From Tubiluchus corallicola (taxonomy: Eukaryota; Priapulida; Priapulimorpha; Priapulimorphida; Tubiluchidae), in the NCBI GenBank assembly GCA_030141605.1, contig JAQGDQ010000015.1, positions 907,001-971,000 on the forward strand: a stretch of 64,000 nucleotides of DNA, given 5' to 3'. The stretch's first letter is position 1; each line of letters starts with the position of its first letter. This document shows, one piece after another, positions 28,801 through 39,339 of this stretch. The notes below the pieces were generated by a model. The model had not been told where the DNA came from. It did not search any database and saw only the letters and a list, made by a program, of their open reading frames with translations. The position numbers and the translations under genes are program-made.

Positions 28801-31800
28801 AGCCGGTATATTGTCTGACTTAACGTGAGGTTCAAAAGTAAAAGAAAACGGAAAACTAAGAAGAAATGCCTTTCCGACAACATTTTTACATCATTAAAAT
28901 AGTGCTCCCTACATTTTTAGACACCTGGAAAAACCTTTGTAGCATGTTTTCGAACGTGCAAATGAGGTTTCAGAGAAAACAGCTTTAAATATTTAAGTAA
29001 AAAATATTCTCATAGTCTACAATTTGACTGCTGATCGATGCATATATAAGTTTGATGCAGTCGAGCAACTTTATTCTACGTGTAACTGCCCAATTTTCAT
29101 TTTTCACCATGCCTAGCAGGACAGATTGTGGCAAAAAAAAGATTGTCCTATCCTCACTGCGGTTGCGCTTTGTGCCATTTTTATGTTGAGATAACGTGTA
29201 AAAAATCAAAAGAAATATTTCAAAATGTGAAAAAAGGGAGGTAGTTATTAAAATCGGGAGTTTCCGTTAAACTGGTAGGGTTGAAATGTTTTACTGCTAA
29301 CCTTGACTAAATATAGTTTTTATGAAATTAAGTTATAAAGATTAATTCCTTATTACCTTACTTACTGTGCATCTAACCCAAAATAGTGGCTAGCAGCTTA
29401 CTTGCAGCTTGATTAAATTTACGGGAGTACTTGGCACACCTATTGTTCATACAGCCTACACACAGTTTAAATAATGGTACTAACATCATAGTGCTCTGCA
29501 TACTGTGTTTGTCACTATAAATTTGTTGTTCCTTGCAGAGTTGTAAAATAAAAAAAGACGTGATGTCACAGCACTGAGTGTCATGGCGGGCGATAATATT
29601 TGTGACAGTACCAACGGCGCTTAATTTAAGTTACCATATCACGTAAAAGCATATATTAAAATTTTTTAAAAATTAGGAAATATGTAATTCTACCTATGCT
29701 TCAAAAGAACATAACATAAAAAATTGTCATAGGACCTTTAAAAGGGAACATGTGATACCTGCATTTTAAAATCTGTTTTTGGATATTTTGTGGTGCTAAC
29801 TAATGCAGGAAGGTTGAAAATTTATCACATAATTAGTGTGATATTGATTGAAATTGCTTGTTGTGCCCAGTAATGAACACATAATAATTAGATTCTAGTA
29901 TTATTTGAAAAGTCTGTGAACAAGAAATCTTTCAATTTTGTAAAATACTATGTTGCCTGAAATGCTAAGCAATTGAAATGAGTGAGTACGTAATAATGCC
30001 AATGCTCAGTAGAGCCCTGGTCATTTGAATATTAAGTTCCGCAAACTTAGAAAAAAAGTCACAAAGCAAAATCATATCAGTTCGCAAGCACTCTTACTTA
30101 TTTGAAGAAGTCAGGCTGAGTTGAAAATAAAATTCTCTTTTTAATTTAAACAATTCAAGTTAACAGAAAAAAAGCTGACGTCAAAAAGTTACAATCTGGA
30201 TGATCATAAATACACTAGAAAAATATTTATCAGAATTGCTCATAAAGTAATACAATTTATTTTTACGAACCCAGCACTTCTTTATTTGCCTACTTTTAAC
30301 AAAATGTAAATGCAATAATAGCATTCATTTCAGTTTTAAGCAGGTTATGAACCCTAAAAATGGCTGTCTAGACTGTCAGCAAGAGCATTTAAATTTTCCA
30401 GTTCTGCATGTGAATCTCCACTCATCGTTTAAGACGTTTACTTACTTAAAATGATTAGTCAACTGTTCAGTTTGCAATACAAGATTTTGTATTTTGTTTT
30501 TAGAATTAATCAACTACACAACGAACAAAATGACCAATGAAATTACAGGGATTATTTTTACTTAAAAGATGCATAAAAATGCTATCTTAATATTTACAAG
30601 TGCTTCATAGGAAGCAAGGCGCTAAACTTTTTATCCAAAGTACATGTTTAGGAAACACAGGCACCGCAGATATATACATAGTACAGGCTTGCACCAACCA
30701 GAATTCTCTGTTTCGAAAAGATATTCAGTATGCTTACCATCATATAATTCTGTTTCCGGATAAGACTCACTAAAAGAAGATGAGAAATCAACATCGGCAA
30801 ATGCAGCATCAAGACGAAACGAGTGTGCCTTAGCCTACAATACACAAACATTTCACTAATTCATACAAAGCAAAAAATTGTACTTTACTTACAATGATAC
30901 TAACAGCCAGGCTGAGATTACTACCAACTTTGGTCAATTTTTTAAAGACTGTGATTAATACTGACCGTCAAGTTCAACAAACATTTTTTGGCTGTGACAA
31001 AAAGCCACTTCATTCGAAAGAAAGAAAAATCAGTTCAACAAACAAGTAACCACCTAAAAGCAGCAAGCCAAAACAGTAAAACTATGAAAAATTATGGACT
31101 GACCAATGGTTACTCAAAAACAAAAAACTCTTAGTGCTGCCACACTTGAAAGATGCACTATAATAGTGACATAAAATACAAACGAACTATGCATACAGGA
31201 GTACCTTTACCTTTTTAGATTCTCTGTGTGGTTGGTTGAAAATACGCCGAGGATCAAAATATGGTTCTTCATCGTGCGCTGCTTTTCCGGTTTTAGAAAT
31301 TCCATGATCCCCCTTCCTCTTTGGTGGTCTGTTCTCATCCTGCACTGTGTTCTTTTTTGGCACCTGATAAATAAAATAATAGTTGATTATAATAGGGAAG
31401 TTAGCAGCATTAAACAACTAAACATGTTTCACAATACCCAGGAAAAATGAAATTATAAGTGTTTTAAAATTAGTAAATAACATTGTTGTTAGTGCTGCTA
31501 CATGTGTTTGAAGTGGTAGTGAGTGTAGGCTATTTTAGGCAAATTACTATTATACTTAAAGTTTCCCTATCATCAGCATCATACCACCAGTTTCCAAGTT
31601 TTATCAACTGTCGGAGAAAATTTATTAGTAATACTCATATAACCAGCTATTTTTGCTAAATTGTCTGTGATATTTTATTAACAGCTTGCTTTTAAAAAGT
31701 ATCAGTCACACTGCTATCCAATCAGTGACGTTTAGGGAACAAGAACAGTTCCTAAAAAATGTAATGGCATCAAGTCTGTAATTAAGTCAATTACCCCAGG

Positions 31801-34800
31801 TGCTCATGAGTTAATTTTGTTGAGTTGAACATAAGAAATTGACACTTCCTTCATATACGTCTTTGGAAAAGCATTGAATAAGCAAATATATAAACCATGC
31901 ACAATGTACATACGTTAGGTATTTGTGTATCGGTATCATTTGCAAGAAAACCACATTTCACTTGGTTGGCCGCACTACTTTCATGAGCTTGGATTTTACT
32001 AGCCCGAGCAGAAGGCTTGCCTGACTTTGGCTCATCATCAAAATTATCCAATCTGCAAATTTCCGTTACTTAGATTAAAGGTTTAGCAAAAAAAATTAAT
32101 AGACATTAGATGTAGTAGATATAGACAATAGAAATTAATAAAATAAGTGCCTCAGATCGATTACTTCTCAGCTGGAAGATTATCAAATTATTTGAATATC
32201 ATGCAACAATTCGGTTTGAAGCCAAGAAGCTATCTTTTCTTACTAATGATTATCTGCTTCCATTTATAATTCACAATTTATTCGTTATAAATCAATTAGT
32301 TTAATGACAGCCACAGTTAACAAACAGCAAGTCACAAAAAACAAGCAGAGCGGATTTTGCATGCATTATTTTTTAAAGACCTTGGAAAATTTGCATTTCC
32401 AGGTAAAGGTAAAATTCTAATGCACTGCAATCTTTTTGGCAGGTCAATTGGCTATTGTAAAACAAAATTAAATTATCTTTGTTAATCGTATACGTTCATC
32501 TTCACAAACTTAGCAAACTCTGTTTTCATTTAGCGGTTAAAATGGTTAGCTTACTTACAAGTTACACAGAAAGTATGAAACTTCCATATGCAAAAGTAAT
32601 GATCACACAATTAGTAATAAAAACGAGAGTCCTTTTCATTAAAAAAATGTTAATTTCCTACTTTTTCGGTGATAGAATAAATGTTGACATGGCATCTCTG
32701 CGATTGCACTGCTAACCTGCACACTGCTTTATAAATGTTAGCGTTGCAACCATAAGATGAAGCAGTAAGAAAATCTTATTGAATATCAGAAACAAATTTC
32801 TGTTGGGAACGGAAATACAAATATTATAATTCTTTCGCCATGCTGTCATCATTACATTAACAAGATAAGTACAATTTCAATCATCTAAATATGTTATCTG
32901 AATTTTAGCATTTTACCCAATTTTGTGTAGTTAGATGTATTCCATTAAATTCAGTAGTCACAGACTCACAAAGTTAACCACCAGTTATTATCTGTTTTCA
33001 ATAATTACCCATATTTTGAATCCGGTTTGATGACAGTCTGATAGCCATGAGTTGTCTTCAATGTAGCTCCTCTTTTCTGTTTAGCCATTCTGGGTGGCAG
33101 TTTTTGCTTAGTGTCGATACTGGGACTGTGAGCCCCATCTCTTGCCACACCTGAAGCGGGCAGCTGTGCATTGACCACCTCAGAGTATTTCGGTTTAGCT
33201 GAAAGAGGAGGCTGAGTGGAAGAGATTACCATTGTTGGAGGGGGAAAAGAGGGCTTTACCACTGCTTCCTTTGATGCCGTAGCCATGGCAGCCGCTTCCT
33301 CCTTCTCTTGATTGATGACATTTTGAACATCTGAAGCTGTATCATTGTCCAGTTTCAAATTAATTGTGCCAAATGGGTTATACTCTGCTGTCCATTGTGT
33401 TCCTGAATTACAAATACATATGTAAATACAGAGAAAATGTACATGTAGCAGAAATATATTATGCATACTTTAACATTCCACATATTTTTCAAGTTTTACA
33501 TTGCAATGATAAATTGGTAAAATGCTAATTATAAAAAGTGAATGTTCATGCCTGGTTACTCACAGCCGAGTAATACTTGTAAACCTAGAAGGTGACTTAA
33601 TCTGTAGGTAATTCATAATCTAATTTTGATGCAGTGCATTTAATTAGCATCAATCACGTTACTCACCTACATGTTTGTAAATTTGTTTGCTCTGCATTTT
33701 CATAATTACAAAAACATTTTCATTACCTTCGTTCAAAAATATGAGTGAGACAGCAATAAAGTTATCCAATACAATACAACAGGTGCATAAATAATATTTT
33801 ATCACTCTTGTTTCAGCAACTAAACTCAAAACCAGTTTTAAAAGTTATGTAATCTACTGTGACTGCAGACAAGCCTGTGGGTGGCTAAACTTTGTAGTGC
33901 AGCAGTAAGGTACAAAACAGAAGGAAAATTGTTACGGAGTTCTCATCTGGAAATGTAGATAGGCTACGTTTATTAGAACTTCTTTTTAGTTAAGCTCATC
34001 TGAGTAAAGAGTGCTGATACTGATATATTTCCTGCTATAACCTTTGAAACTTTCGGTATTAATCTAAGAGTCTTATCCAGAAAGCATATATGTACTTTGG
34101 GATTTCATGCTGCTGTCAGACTTGTGTTATTTTTTACTTCTACTTCTCAAAAAATTTAAACAACATCAAGCTACTATCCAATTTATTTTTTTGCAATATT
34201 GCATTATTCTGCCTTACACAGTAAATAAATTATGAATGGAGCCACATGGCTGTGTGCTTTATTGCTGCATGCAAACTAAGATCTAGATGTGTGAATGTGA
34301 AATGCACTAGGGCTGGGAATGTATGCTTGAAATCATTATAAAATGAATAGTAAATAAATAAATAAATAAACTAAAAACAAAAAATGAGTATTCATCAGCC
34401 GTTAATCTGTACATTGAAAATAAACAACCTATACTACTGGTCATACAAAAGTTTGATGTAATAACTTCCAACAACTTTGCTTGGATGGTTTCAAATTCAT
34501 AAGTAACGTTAGTATTAGAATTGGTGCCTATCTAACGGTAAAAAAACTTGCTAGGTTTTCTCACATTAAAAAACACATTAATAAGTCATACAAGTTGGAA
34601 GATGCACAAGCCAGATGCAGAATTACCAGTTAAGATAAATGTCTTACTATCATGATGTAGTTATGAACATTATGACAATTTGCAAATAATTTACGGAAAA
34701 AGTACCGTATATACTCGCATATAAGCCGAATTTAGAACTATAAAATACAATACTGAAATCAGGGGGTCGGCTTATATGCGCGTGAAACAAAATGAAGGAG

Positions 34801-37800
34801 TGTGTGGAGAAGGAGATCTTCGAGCGGTTTGAAGCCCAGAGACAAAATGGATATGACTTTTGATTTATCATGTCCAGAGACAGGACAATGATTTTGAAGG
34901 TTTCTAATTATTTTAAGAACACTACGTTAAATTATAAACAGAAATGTTATAAATTTTTGTGAATAAATAGAAAACAAAATATTTTCTTCTTTATTCATAT
35001 CAAAATGTATAATTTCTTCTATTTCTTCTAGTATGTAACATAAAAGTAAGCATTTTACATCTTTATAGTAAAAAATTTCTATGAACCAAAAATACCCAAT
35101 TAACAAAATGTGACAAAAAGGGATCAATTTTGTTGATTTGGTATGGATTAAAATTAGACAAGTTGATGGTCGGCTTATATACGGGTTTTTGCAAAAACTG
35201 GCCATTTTAAAGCAGTTTTAGGGGGTCGGCTTATATGCGATGTAGGCTTATATGCGAGTATATACGGTAACTAGTTTTCAATATTGCTGGCATCCTTCTG
35301 TCTCGAAAGACAATGGATTGTGCGCCAAGAGAGTCAGTTATTAATCAAATTGATGGAGCTGCAGCGTCGACTGTGACTGAGCAGTCCGATCCTTGAGCGG
35401 CAGTTCCGGCTGGAGGTTGCACATTGGAAGGCTGTTTCATCCGGGTGAGGTAGGGCATCTTTCTGATGCCTGCGAGTCCTTTTATCCTCTTGTTTTTTCT
35501 CCCTCATTTTCTCCGCTCTGTTAATGGCTGTCCTAACAGCAGATTTCCAGTTACTTCGATCTGCAGCAGGCGCCTCGTAATTTGCTGGTGTAATGCCGCC
35601 TGCCTTGAGGTCCCGTTTACATACATCTTTGTAGCAAAGCAGTGGCCTCCCGGTGGGTCGGGAGCCAGTGGCAAGCTCACCGTACAGAATGTCCTTGGGC
35701 AATCTGCCGTCCTGCATGCGGGAAACATGGCCTAGCCAGCGCAGACGTCTGTTGGTGAGTATGGCATACATGCTAGGGATTCCAGATCTTGCTAGCACAT
35801 CCTTGTTGGTTATGTGCTCCTGCCATGAGATGCCCAGGATTCTTCTGAGGCAGCGTTGGTGGAAAGCATTGAGCCGCGTTCTTGATGGCTATACAGAGTC
35901 CAACTCTCGCTCCCGTACAACAGTGTGCTCAGTACACAGGCTTGGTGAACCTGGGACTTTGTCTTGATAGTCAGTATGTTGTTTTCCCACACTCTCTTCA
36001 TTAAGCGAGCCATCGTTGATGAGGCCTTGCCAATTTTGGAGTTCAGTTCTGTGGCCAAGCTAAGATTGCTGGAAATAACAGAACCAAGATAGGTGAAGTC
36101 TTCCACCACGTCAAGGCAGCAGTCATCGATGGAGATGTGAGGGGCTGGGGAAACATCTTGGCCCAGTACCTTGGTCTTTTGGATGCTGATTGTGAGGCCA
36201 AACATTTCAGTTTTCAATATAGTACAGTAATAATACTAAAGGAGAGCAGATGTAAAAAAGCAAAGTTCCTTATAATTTTTACGTGTACTTAGTACATTCA
36301 TAGCACTGCAAGAGCCATGATAAGTTACCTGAACTTGTGTTTCCAGTGGATACACTACGACGAGGCATATCATTGCTAAAATAACTGAAATGATCATTGC
36401 TAGATCCCTCTTGTACCATAGTCGCAAAATCTCCATACTGAGATGACAACGGATAATTGTCTATTTCATTTTCGGCAAATCTAACAAACATGTTAATAAT
36501 TAAATCACTCAAATTACTGACATTTTCAAAGGCAAACTAAAAAAAATTTCAAAGTAAAACACATTTCATACATTTAGAATTTCAGCGAGTCTCCATAGTA
36601 ACCAATCACCATAGATCTACATAATCATAGCCTCTAAAAGAACGCATTATTGCAGAAAAGAATGAGTGATGTTTTGCTGCTAGCTTGTAGTCAAGTTCAG
36701 CATTTATCAAGACTTAGTGTAAGTTTATGCAGAATGATAAAAAATACTCTGGCCTAAAGTTTCTGATATTAATAACTCTCCATTTTTGACTAAAATAAAG
36801 AAAAACTAGAATTGAAGCACTAATGCTTTTGGATCAACCACATCAAACTTATTCATTTTTGCAAAGTTGCTCAATTTTGTATACATCATAGCACTCATTT
36901 GCCATACAAAAAAATAATGGGAGGTGTGTTCTGGAATACGATTTTTCATAAAAATTCAGAATACACATTGTTGGGACAGATTCATTTAGAATGAAAGTAA
37001 ATCAAGACAATGTAATAATGCAGTGAGCAGATCTATTTAAAGACAAACAGTGGGTGCCATTTATTAGACTCATGGTTAATGAAACCAGTAGGTTAACTAA
37101 CTCAAAGACGTCTGGCATTGGCCCACTCCTATTTAAACGTCTATGAAAGCTATCGGCAATTGACTCAAATAACTCTGCATAATTGACTCAAATTATTTGT
37201 TTCAGAGACACTTGCGTGTAGTCAAACAGCTTTTACAGCTTTTAGGTCATCTTTATTTCACTTTTATGCACTATATTAATCATACATAGACACAATCATG
37301 TTCCGTTTTGTTTGTAAGAAGGTAAGTAGAAGGTACATTTGCCACGCACAAATATGCTAGCATAGCGTTTTTGCCTTGAATATGTTACCCGCTGCTGTAA
37401 TTAACCTCATTCCCCAAGAATCTATGGTAGCTTAACTTTTAATCACATCCCTAGCATATTGCTTTTGAAGCTTTTGCTGCTTTTCACAAAACATTTAATC
37501 AGTTAACTATTGCTGTTATGCATCCAATGCAGTGGCAGTGATTTGCCAGTATTCTTTGCAACTTTACATGTGTAGATATCATAGAGCTTGCAACTATAAG
37601 TGCAGAGTTAATTTTGATAAAGCACTAGAGTATAAACGTAAAAACCTAACATTTAAAGTTGTTGCAGCCTTTGCAGTGTATACTAAGTTGAAGGGTGATC
37701 ACTCGTACTTCTATATTAGTAGCACTACACCCGCTGGCTAATTGATTCAGTCAGTTAATTGGGTCAAAACACCTCCATCCCAAAGTGAGTGCATAAAGCA

Positions 37801-38940
37801 GCACCTATTGTATTTGAGGAATGTACTGGGAAAGTGAAACATTGGGCTCATTTACAATCTCTGCAGTATCTTCAATCAAAATTTAAACCTCCTATGATGG
37901 AAACTGTGGCCTGTGATAGTTTTCAAAGAAAAATACCGCTACCACAAAAACATGATTGCACTATTCAAAGCATTAGGGATCCTGCACTTCCAGCCGAATC
38001 CAAAAATTGTACAAAATGAAAACCCAACAGTCGTTTTCAGGAGTGAGCCACTCTACCTCTACAGCACTGTATGTAGCTCTCCCTGTTGGTTCATAGTTTC
38101 ATTTTAGACAATTATCCTTGATAATAAGCTAGATCTTGCTCACTGGGTGTGGGATACAGGCCTACAAAGTACCAAGCAATGAGAAAACAAATTACAAACA
38201 CCACATTTATAAATAAAATTTCCTTTAAATTAAGTCATGAGCATTTCCTATCCTCTTTAATTTTCATAAATGCACAAATGACAAAATTGTGAGCAGTGTA
38301 ACAAAAAGTTGCAGACAAATCAGTTTTGTTTAAGGAGTGCATTTTTACTATAGCTTTGTGAGTTAAGTTTTTTGTTTCTGCCAAAGATTAAAGTTTGGAA
38401 AGAGACGACTCTTTCGTTCGTGTTATTGATAACAAACTGAGTTTCTGCACATTTATATAGAATTTTAAATGTACATTACTAAAATGAGACTTTAATGTTA
38501 TTTTACAAAAACAATTTTTCCAAGCGAAACAAGTATTGTGGTTCACGAATTTGAAATGTAACTAAGTGAAACGTACGTATTATAATTGCAATTTTTATGA
38601 GCAGAACAAGTTTTGTGGCTCACGGGTCTACATGTGTATGCAAGTGGGTTTATTTACAACCAAAGTACAGCACAATACACTCATGCCAATGCTGTACACT
38701 TAAAATTTTGTTTGGCTTCACAAGAACTAATTATGAAAAGTATTACCTATTTGTTAACACTTCTACTGGACTTCGTAGCATATTAGTCCAGAAAGAGCTC
38801 CCACTGCTACTGAAATGCTCGTCAATCAGTGCACCTTGTAACGCTGCACTTGCTCCTAGATTTGACATTTGGCAAGCATCCTGATGACTCTGGCTATGAG
38901 GAAAAGAATAACCAGTAAACTTGTCTTTTCTGTGACTCAT
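19672..38940 (-). CDS. DNAJC14: DNAJC14-like ER-membrane Hsp40 co-chaperone (14 coding exons)
   Basis: Exons 5' to 3' on the minus strand: 38747-38940, 36329-36480, 33009-33402, 31914-32052, 31211-31363, 30738-30834, 27390-27554, 25999-26104, 24467-24621, 22865-23001, 21994-22122, 20983-21150, 20587-20786, 19672-19816. All junctions are GT..AG and all phases match, giving 2334 nt (777 codons); human DNAJC14 is about 700 residues. Residues 1-430 are a polar, low-complexity region. A membrane segment lies near 445-466. The J domain starts at about 533 (DPYTILGV) with the HPD motif at 561-563. A four-Cys Jiv90-type module follows (C630, C633, C652, C655), then [13 protein letters not shown] and a basic tail ending [10 protein letters not shown]. 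Mammalian DNAJC14 is an ER Hsp40 that affects receptor export; that role here is inferred. The start is uncertain: the frame stays open upstream of this ATG to a possible acceptor at 38958-38959, so another exon may precede it. Confidence 0.9.
20587..20786 (-). CDS. DNAJC14: DNAJC14-like coding exon 13
   Basis: Acceptor GATAATTGCAG, then [19 protein letters not shown] and [17 protein letters not shown], ending PRPQDLP plus two bases at a GTAAGT donor. Matches the family's GDxWAESS...G.KxxYF...VYDITEWA region. Confidence 0.92.
20983..21150 (-). CDS. DNAJC14: DNAJC14-like coding exon 12 (Jiv90 cysteine module)
   Basis: Acceptor TGTTTTTAG, then [29 protein letters not shown] and [15 protein letters not shown] at a GTAATC donor. 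Two CxxC pairs suggest a zinc-binding module; the block aligns by eye with the C-terminal domain of vertebrate DNAJC14. Confidence 0.92.
21994..22122 (-). CDS. DNAJC14: DNAJC14-like coding exon 11 (J domain, second half)
   Basis: Acceptor TTGCATTACAG, then [30 protein letters not shown], ending DAQVEAAM at a GTATTT donor. This supplies J-domain helices III and IV. The hydrophobic sequence open upstream of NRLPG is intronic read-through. Confidence 0.92.
22340..22700. repeat. Unclassified GC-richer insert in a DNAJC14 intron
   Basis: About 350 bp between exons 10 and 11 is noticeably richer in GC than the flanking intron and carries an open frame of 109 codons on the plus strand (22363-22692). 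No domain is recognisable and no terminal repeats were found. It may be a transposon fragment. Confidence 0.3.
22865..23001 (-). CDS. DNAJC14: DNAJC14-like coding exon 10 (J domain, first half)
   Basis: Acceptor GTTTAACAG, then [13 protein letters not shown] and the J-domain start [17 protein letters not shown]. Helix II follows and the exon ends exactly after the HPDK motif, whose HPD stimulates Hsp70 ATPase. Confidence 0.92.
24467..24621 (-). CDS. DNAJC14: DNAJC14-like coding exon 9
   Basis: Acceptor TTTTTCTTTAG, then [20 protein letters not shown], ending ENIALPVT plus one base at a GTATTT donor. Joins in frame to GEEAMRRLL of exon 10. Confidence 0.75.
24988..25951. mobile_element. Non-autonomous hAT-type DNA transposon, 964 bp
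   Basis: Terminal inverted repeats CAGGGCTGCAACTAC at 24988-25002 and GTAGTTGCAGCCCTG at 25937-25951 match over 15 of 15 bases. They are flanked by an 8 bp duplication, GTATTATC (24980-24987) and GTTTTATC (25952-25959), with one mismatch. An 8 bp duplication plus CAGGG-type ends is diagnostic of the hAT superfamily. No transposase domain is visible inside, so it would need a partner for mobility. It lies in the intron between exons 8 and 9 of the DNAJC14-like gene. Confidence 0.9.
25999..26104 (-). CDS. DNAJC14: DNAJC14-like coding exon 8 (membrane segment)
   Basis: Acceptor GTGTTTTCAG, then [20 protein letters not shown] and a hydrophobic run through NLALVL, ending with two bases at a GTATGT donor. 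This is the clearest transmembrane segment and precedes the J domain, as expected for DNAJC14. The donor is only 39 bases from the target-site duplication of a hAT element. Confidence 0.8.
26862..27315. mobile_element. Short hAT-type element (MITE), 454 bp
   Basis: Ends CAGGGGTGTGCAAATT and AATTTGCACACCCCTG are perfect inverted repeats over 16 bases. They are flanked by identical 8 bp duplications TTATAAGC at 26854-26861 and 27316-27323. Just inside the ends are GCCGGGCCATAT and GGCGGGCCGCAATT. No coding capacity. A perfect duplication suggests a fairly young insertion in the DNAJC14 intron between exons 7 and 8. Confidence 0.93.
27390..27554 (-). CDS. DNAJC14: DNAJC14-like coding exon 7
   Basis: Acceptor GTGTTTCTAG, then [20 protein letters not shown], a Gln/Pro-rich middle, ending LPPGLTHKG plus one base at a GTAAGT donor. 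Lies just beyond the hAT copy at 26862-27315. Confidence 0.8.
28122..29741. mobile_element. Putative TTAA-flanked (piggyBac-type) element
   Basis: TTAA at 28122-28125 is followed by AGGTCCACTAACACC. At the other side TCATAGGACCT is followed by TTAA at 29738-29741. The outer inverted repeat is short (AGGTCC), but a subterminal motif GTGACATCACG (about 28308-28318) is matched by its complement CGTGATGTCAC (about 29560-29570), so symmetry extends inward. TTAA target sites are typical of piggyBac elements. The interior is about 1.6 kb with no recognised transposase. It could also be two unrelated TTAA-ended repeats. Confidence 0.45.
30738..30834 (-). CDS. DNAJC14: DNAJC14-like coding exon 6
   Basis: Small exon: acceptor [29 protein letters not shown], ending ETELYD plus one base at a GTAAGC donor. 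The frame was chosen by phase fit to both neighbours; the longest open frame across this interval is a different frame and is a shadow. Confidence 0.75.
31211..31363 (-). CDS. DNAJC14: DNAJC14-like coding exon 5
   Basis: Acceptor TTTATCAG, then [20 protein letters not shown], ending HRESKK at a GTAAAG donor. A second in-frame donor six bases on (after VK) would add two residues. Basic, Pro-rich. Confidence 0.75.
31914..32052 (-). CDS. DNAJC14: DNAJC14-like coding exon 4
   Basis: Acceptor AATTTGCAG, then [19 protein letters not shown], ending DTQIPN at a GTATGT donor. Polar linker sequence; phase 2+1 with exon 3 and 0 at its end. Confidence 0.75.
33009..33402 (-). CDS. DNAJC14: DNAJC14-like coding exon 3
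   Basis: Acceptor TTGTAATTCAG, then [17 protein letters not shown]. Longest exon, about 131 residues, Pro/Ser/Lys-rich and probably disordered. The middle has a Glu/Ala stretch ([15 protein letters not shown]). Ends in KPDSKY plus two bases, donor GTAATT. Confidence 0.8.
33403..34702. other. DNAJC14 intron 2 segment without further features
   Basis: AT-rich intronic sequence with a short (AAAT)n run at 34351-34370. No exon or transposon end is supported here. Confidence 0.5.
34351..34370. repeat. (AAAT)n microsatellite
   Basis: Five AAAT units read directly. Confidence 0.85.
34705..35267. mobile_element. TA-flanked inverted-repeat transposon (Tc1/mariner-like MITE), 563 bp
   Basis: Ends CCGTATATACTCGCATATAA (from 34705) and TTATATGCGAGTATATACGG (to 35267) are inverted repeats with continuing similarity through GCC. 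Both are flanked by TA (34703-34704 and 35268-35269), the target duplication of Tc1/mariner and pogo elements. Copies of TCGGCTTATATGCG or a close variant recur inside at about 34766, 35171 and 35226, as direct subterminal repeats. No intact transposase is present. Superfamily is inferred from TA duplication only. Confidence 0.75.
35285..36225 (-). pseudogene. 5'-truncated LINE reverse-transcriptase relic (RTE-like C-terminus)
   Basis: Two minus-strand frames encode one protein. 35810-36217 reads [20 protein letters not shown], then [14 protein letters not shown]. 35334-35798 continues [29 protein letters not shown] and [20 protein letters not shown]. The frame changes near 35880, where [18 protein letters not shown] can be read in the second frame. 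This is the C-terminal part of a non-LTR reverse transcriptase of the type with an LRWLGHVxRM signature. The catalytic palm is absent. It sits in DNAJC14 intron 2 on the gene's own strand, 16 bases from the TA-flanked element. Confidence 0.8.
36329..36480 (-). CDS. DNAJC14: DNAJC14-like coding exon 2
   Basis: Acceptor TTTGTTAG, then [18 protein letters not shown] and ending NTSS plus one base before a GTAACT donor. Phases match exon 1 (2+1) and exon 3 (1+2). Confidence 0.75.
37053..37170. repeat. 118 bp dispersed repeat, copy A (AP-1-like sites)
   Basis: Diverged relative of 39923-40040: shared blocks are TATTAGA.TCATGGT, CTCAAA.AC.TCT, GG.C..CTCCTAT and GGCAATTGACTCAAAT. The AP-1-like heptamer TGACTCA occurs at 37161-37167 and again at 37184-37190. 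Confidence 0.5.
38747..38940 (-). CDS. DNAJC14: DNAJC14-like coding exon 1
   Basis: Begins [13 protein letters not shown] and ends ...PVEVLTN plus two bases before a GTAATA donor. Ser-rich and polar, no domain recognised. The Met is chosen as the first in this exon; a CCTAG acceptor lies 17 bases upstream with no in-frame stop between. Confidence 0.65.
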
Positions 38941-39339
38941 TCTTCTTTGCTTTATTACTCTAGGACAACAAAAACCCTGCAAAAGAGTAAGAAAGACAGT
39001 GTTACCAAAAGATTGAACATTTTCTGTTCAACTAATGTTCTAAAGCAGGGAATTCTGGAAGCAGGATGTGTCCAACAGATAAAAAAGTTGAACAGATTCA
39101 TTACTATATTCGACAAAATTAATATTCTTACGATATATTACAAAATTTAATATACTACAACACAGCAAGGCCTTTCAAATAACACTGGGCTTATCTTCCA
39201 AACTGGGCTTATGTAGTCAAGCATAGGCCTCACACATGAGAAAAATAGCTGGAGTCTAAAATCTCAAGCTTTAGTTTGGAAACTGATATTGATCACTGCT
39301 CTCTTGGCAATTAATGCTATTATAATAAGTTGCCAATTT

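Noticed and set aside
30648-30851. 67-codon frame over a DNAJC14 exon
   Set aside because: The exon is read in a different frame that fits the phases of both neighbours; this frame is a shadow.
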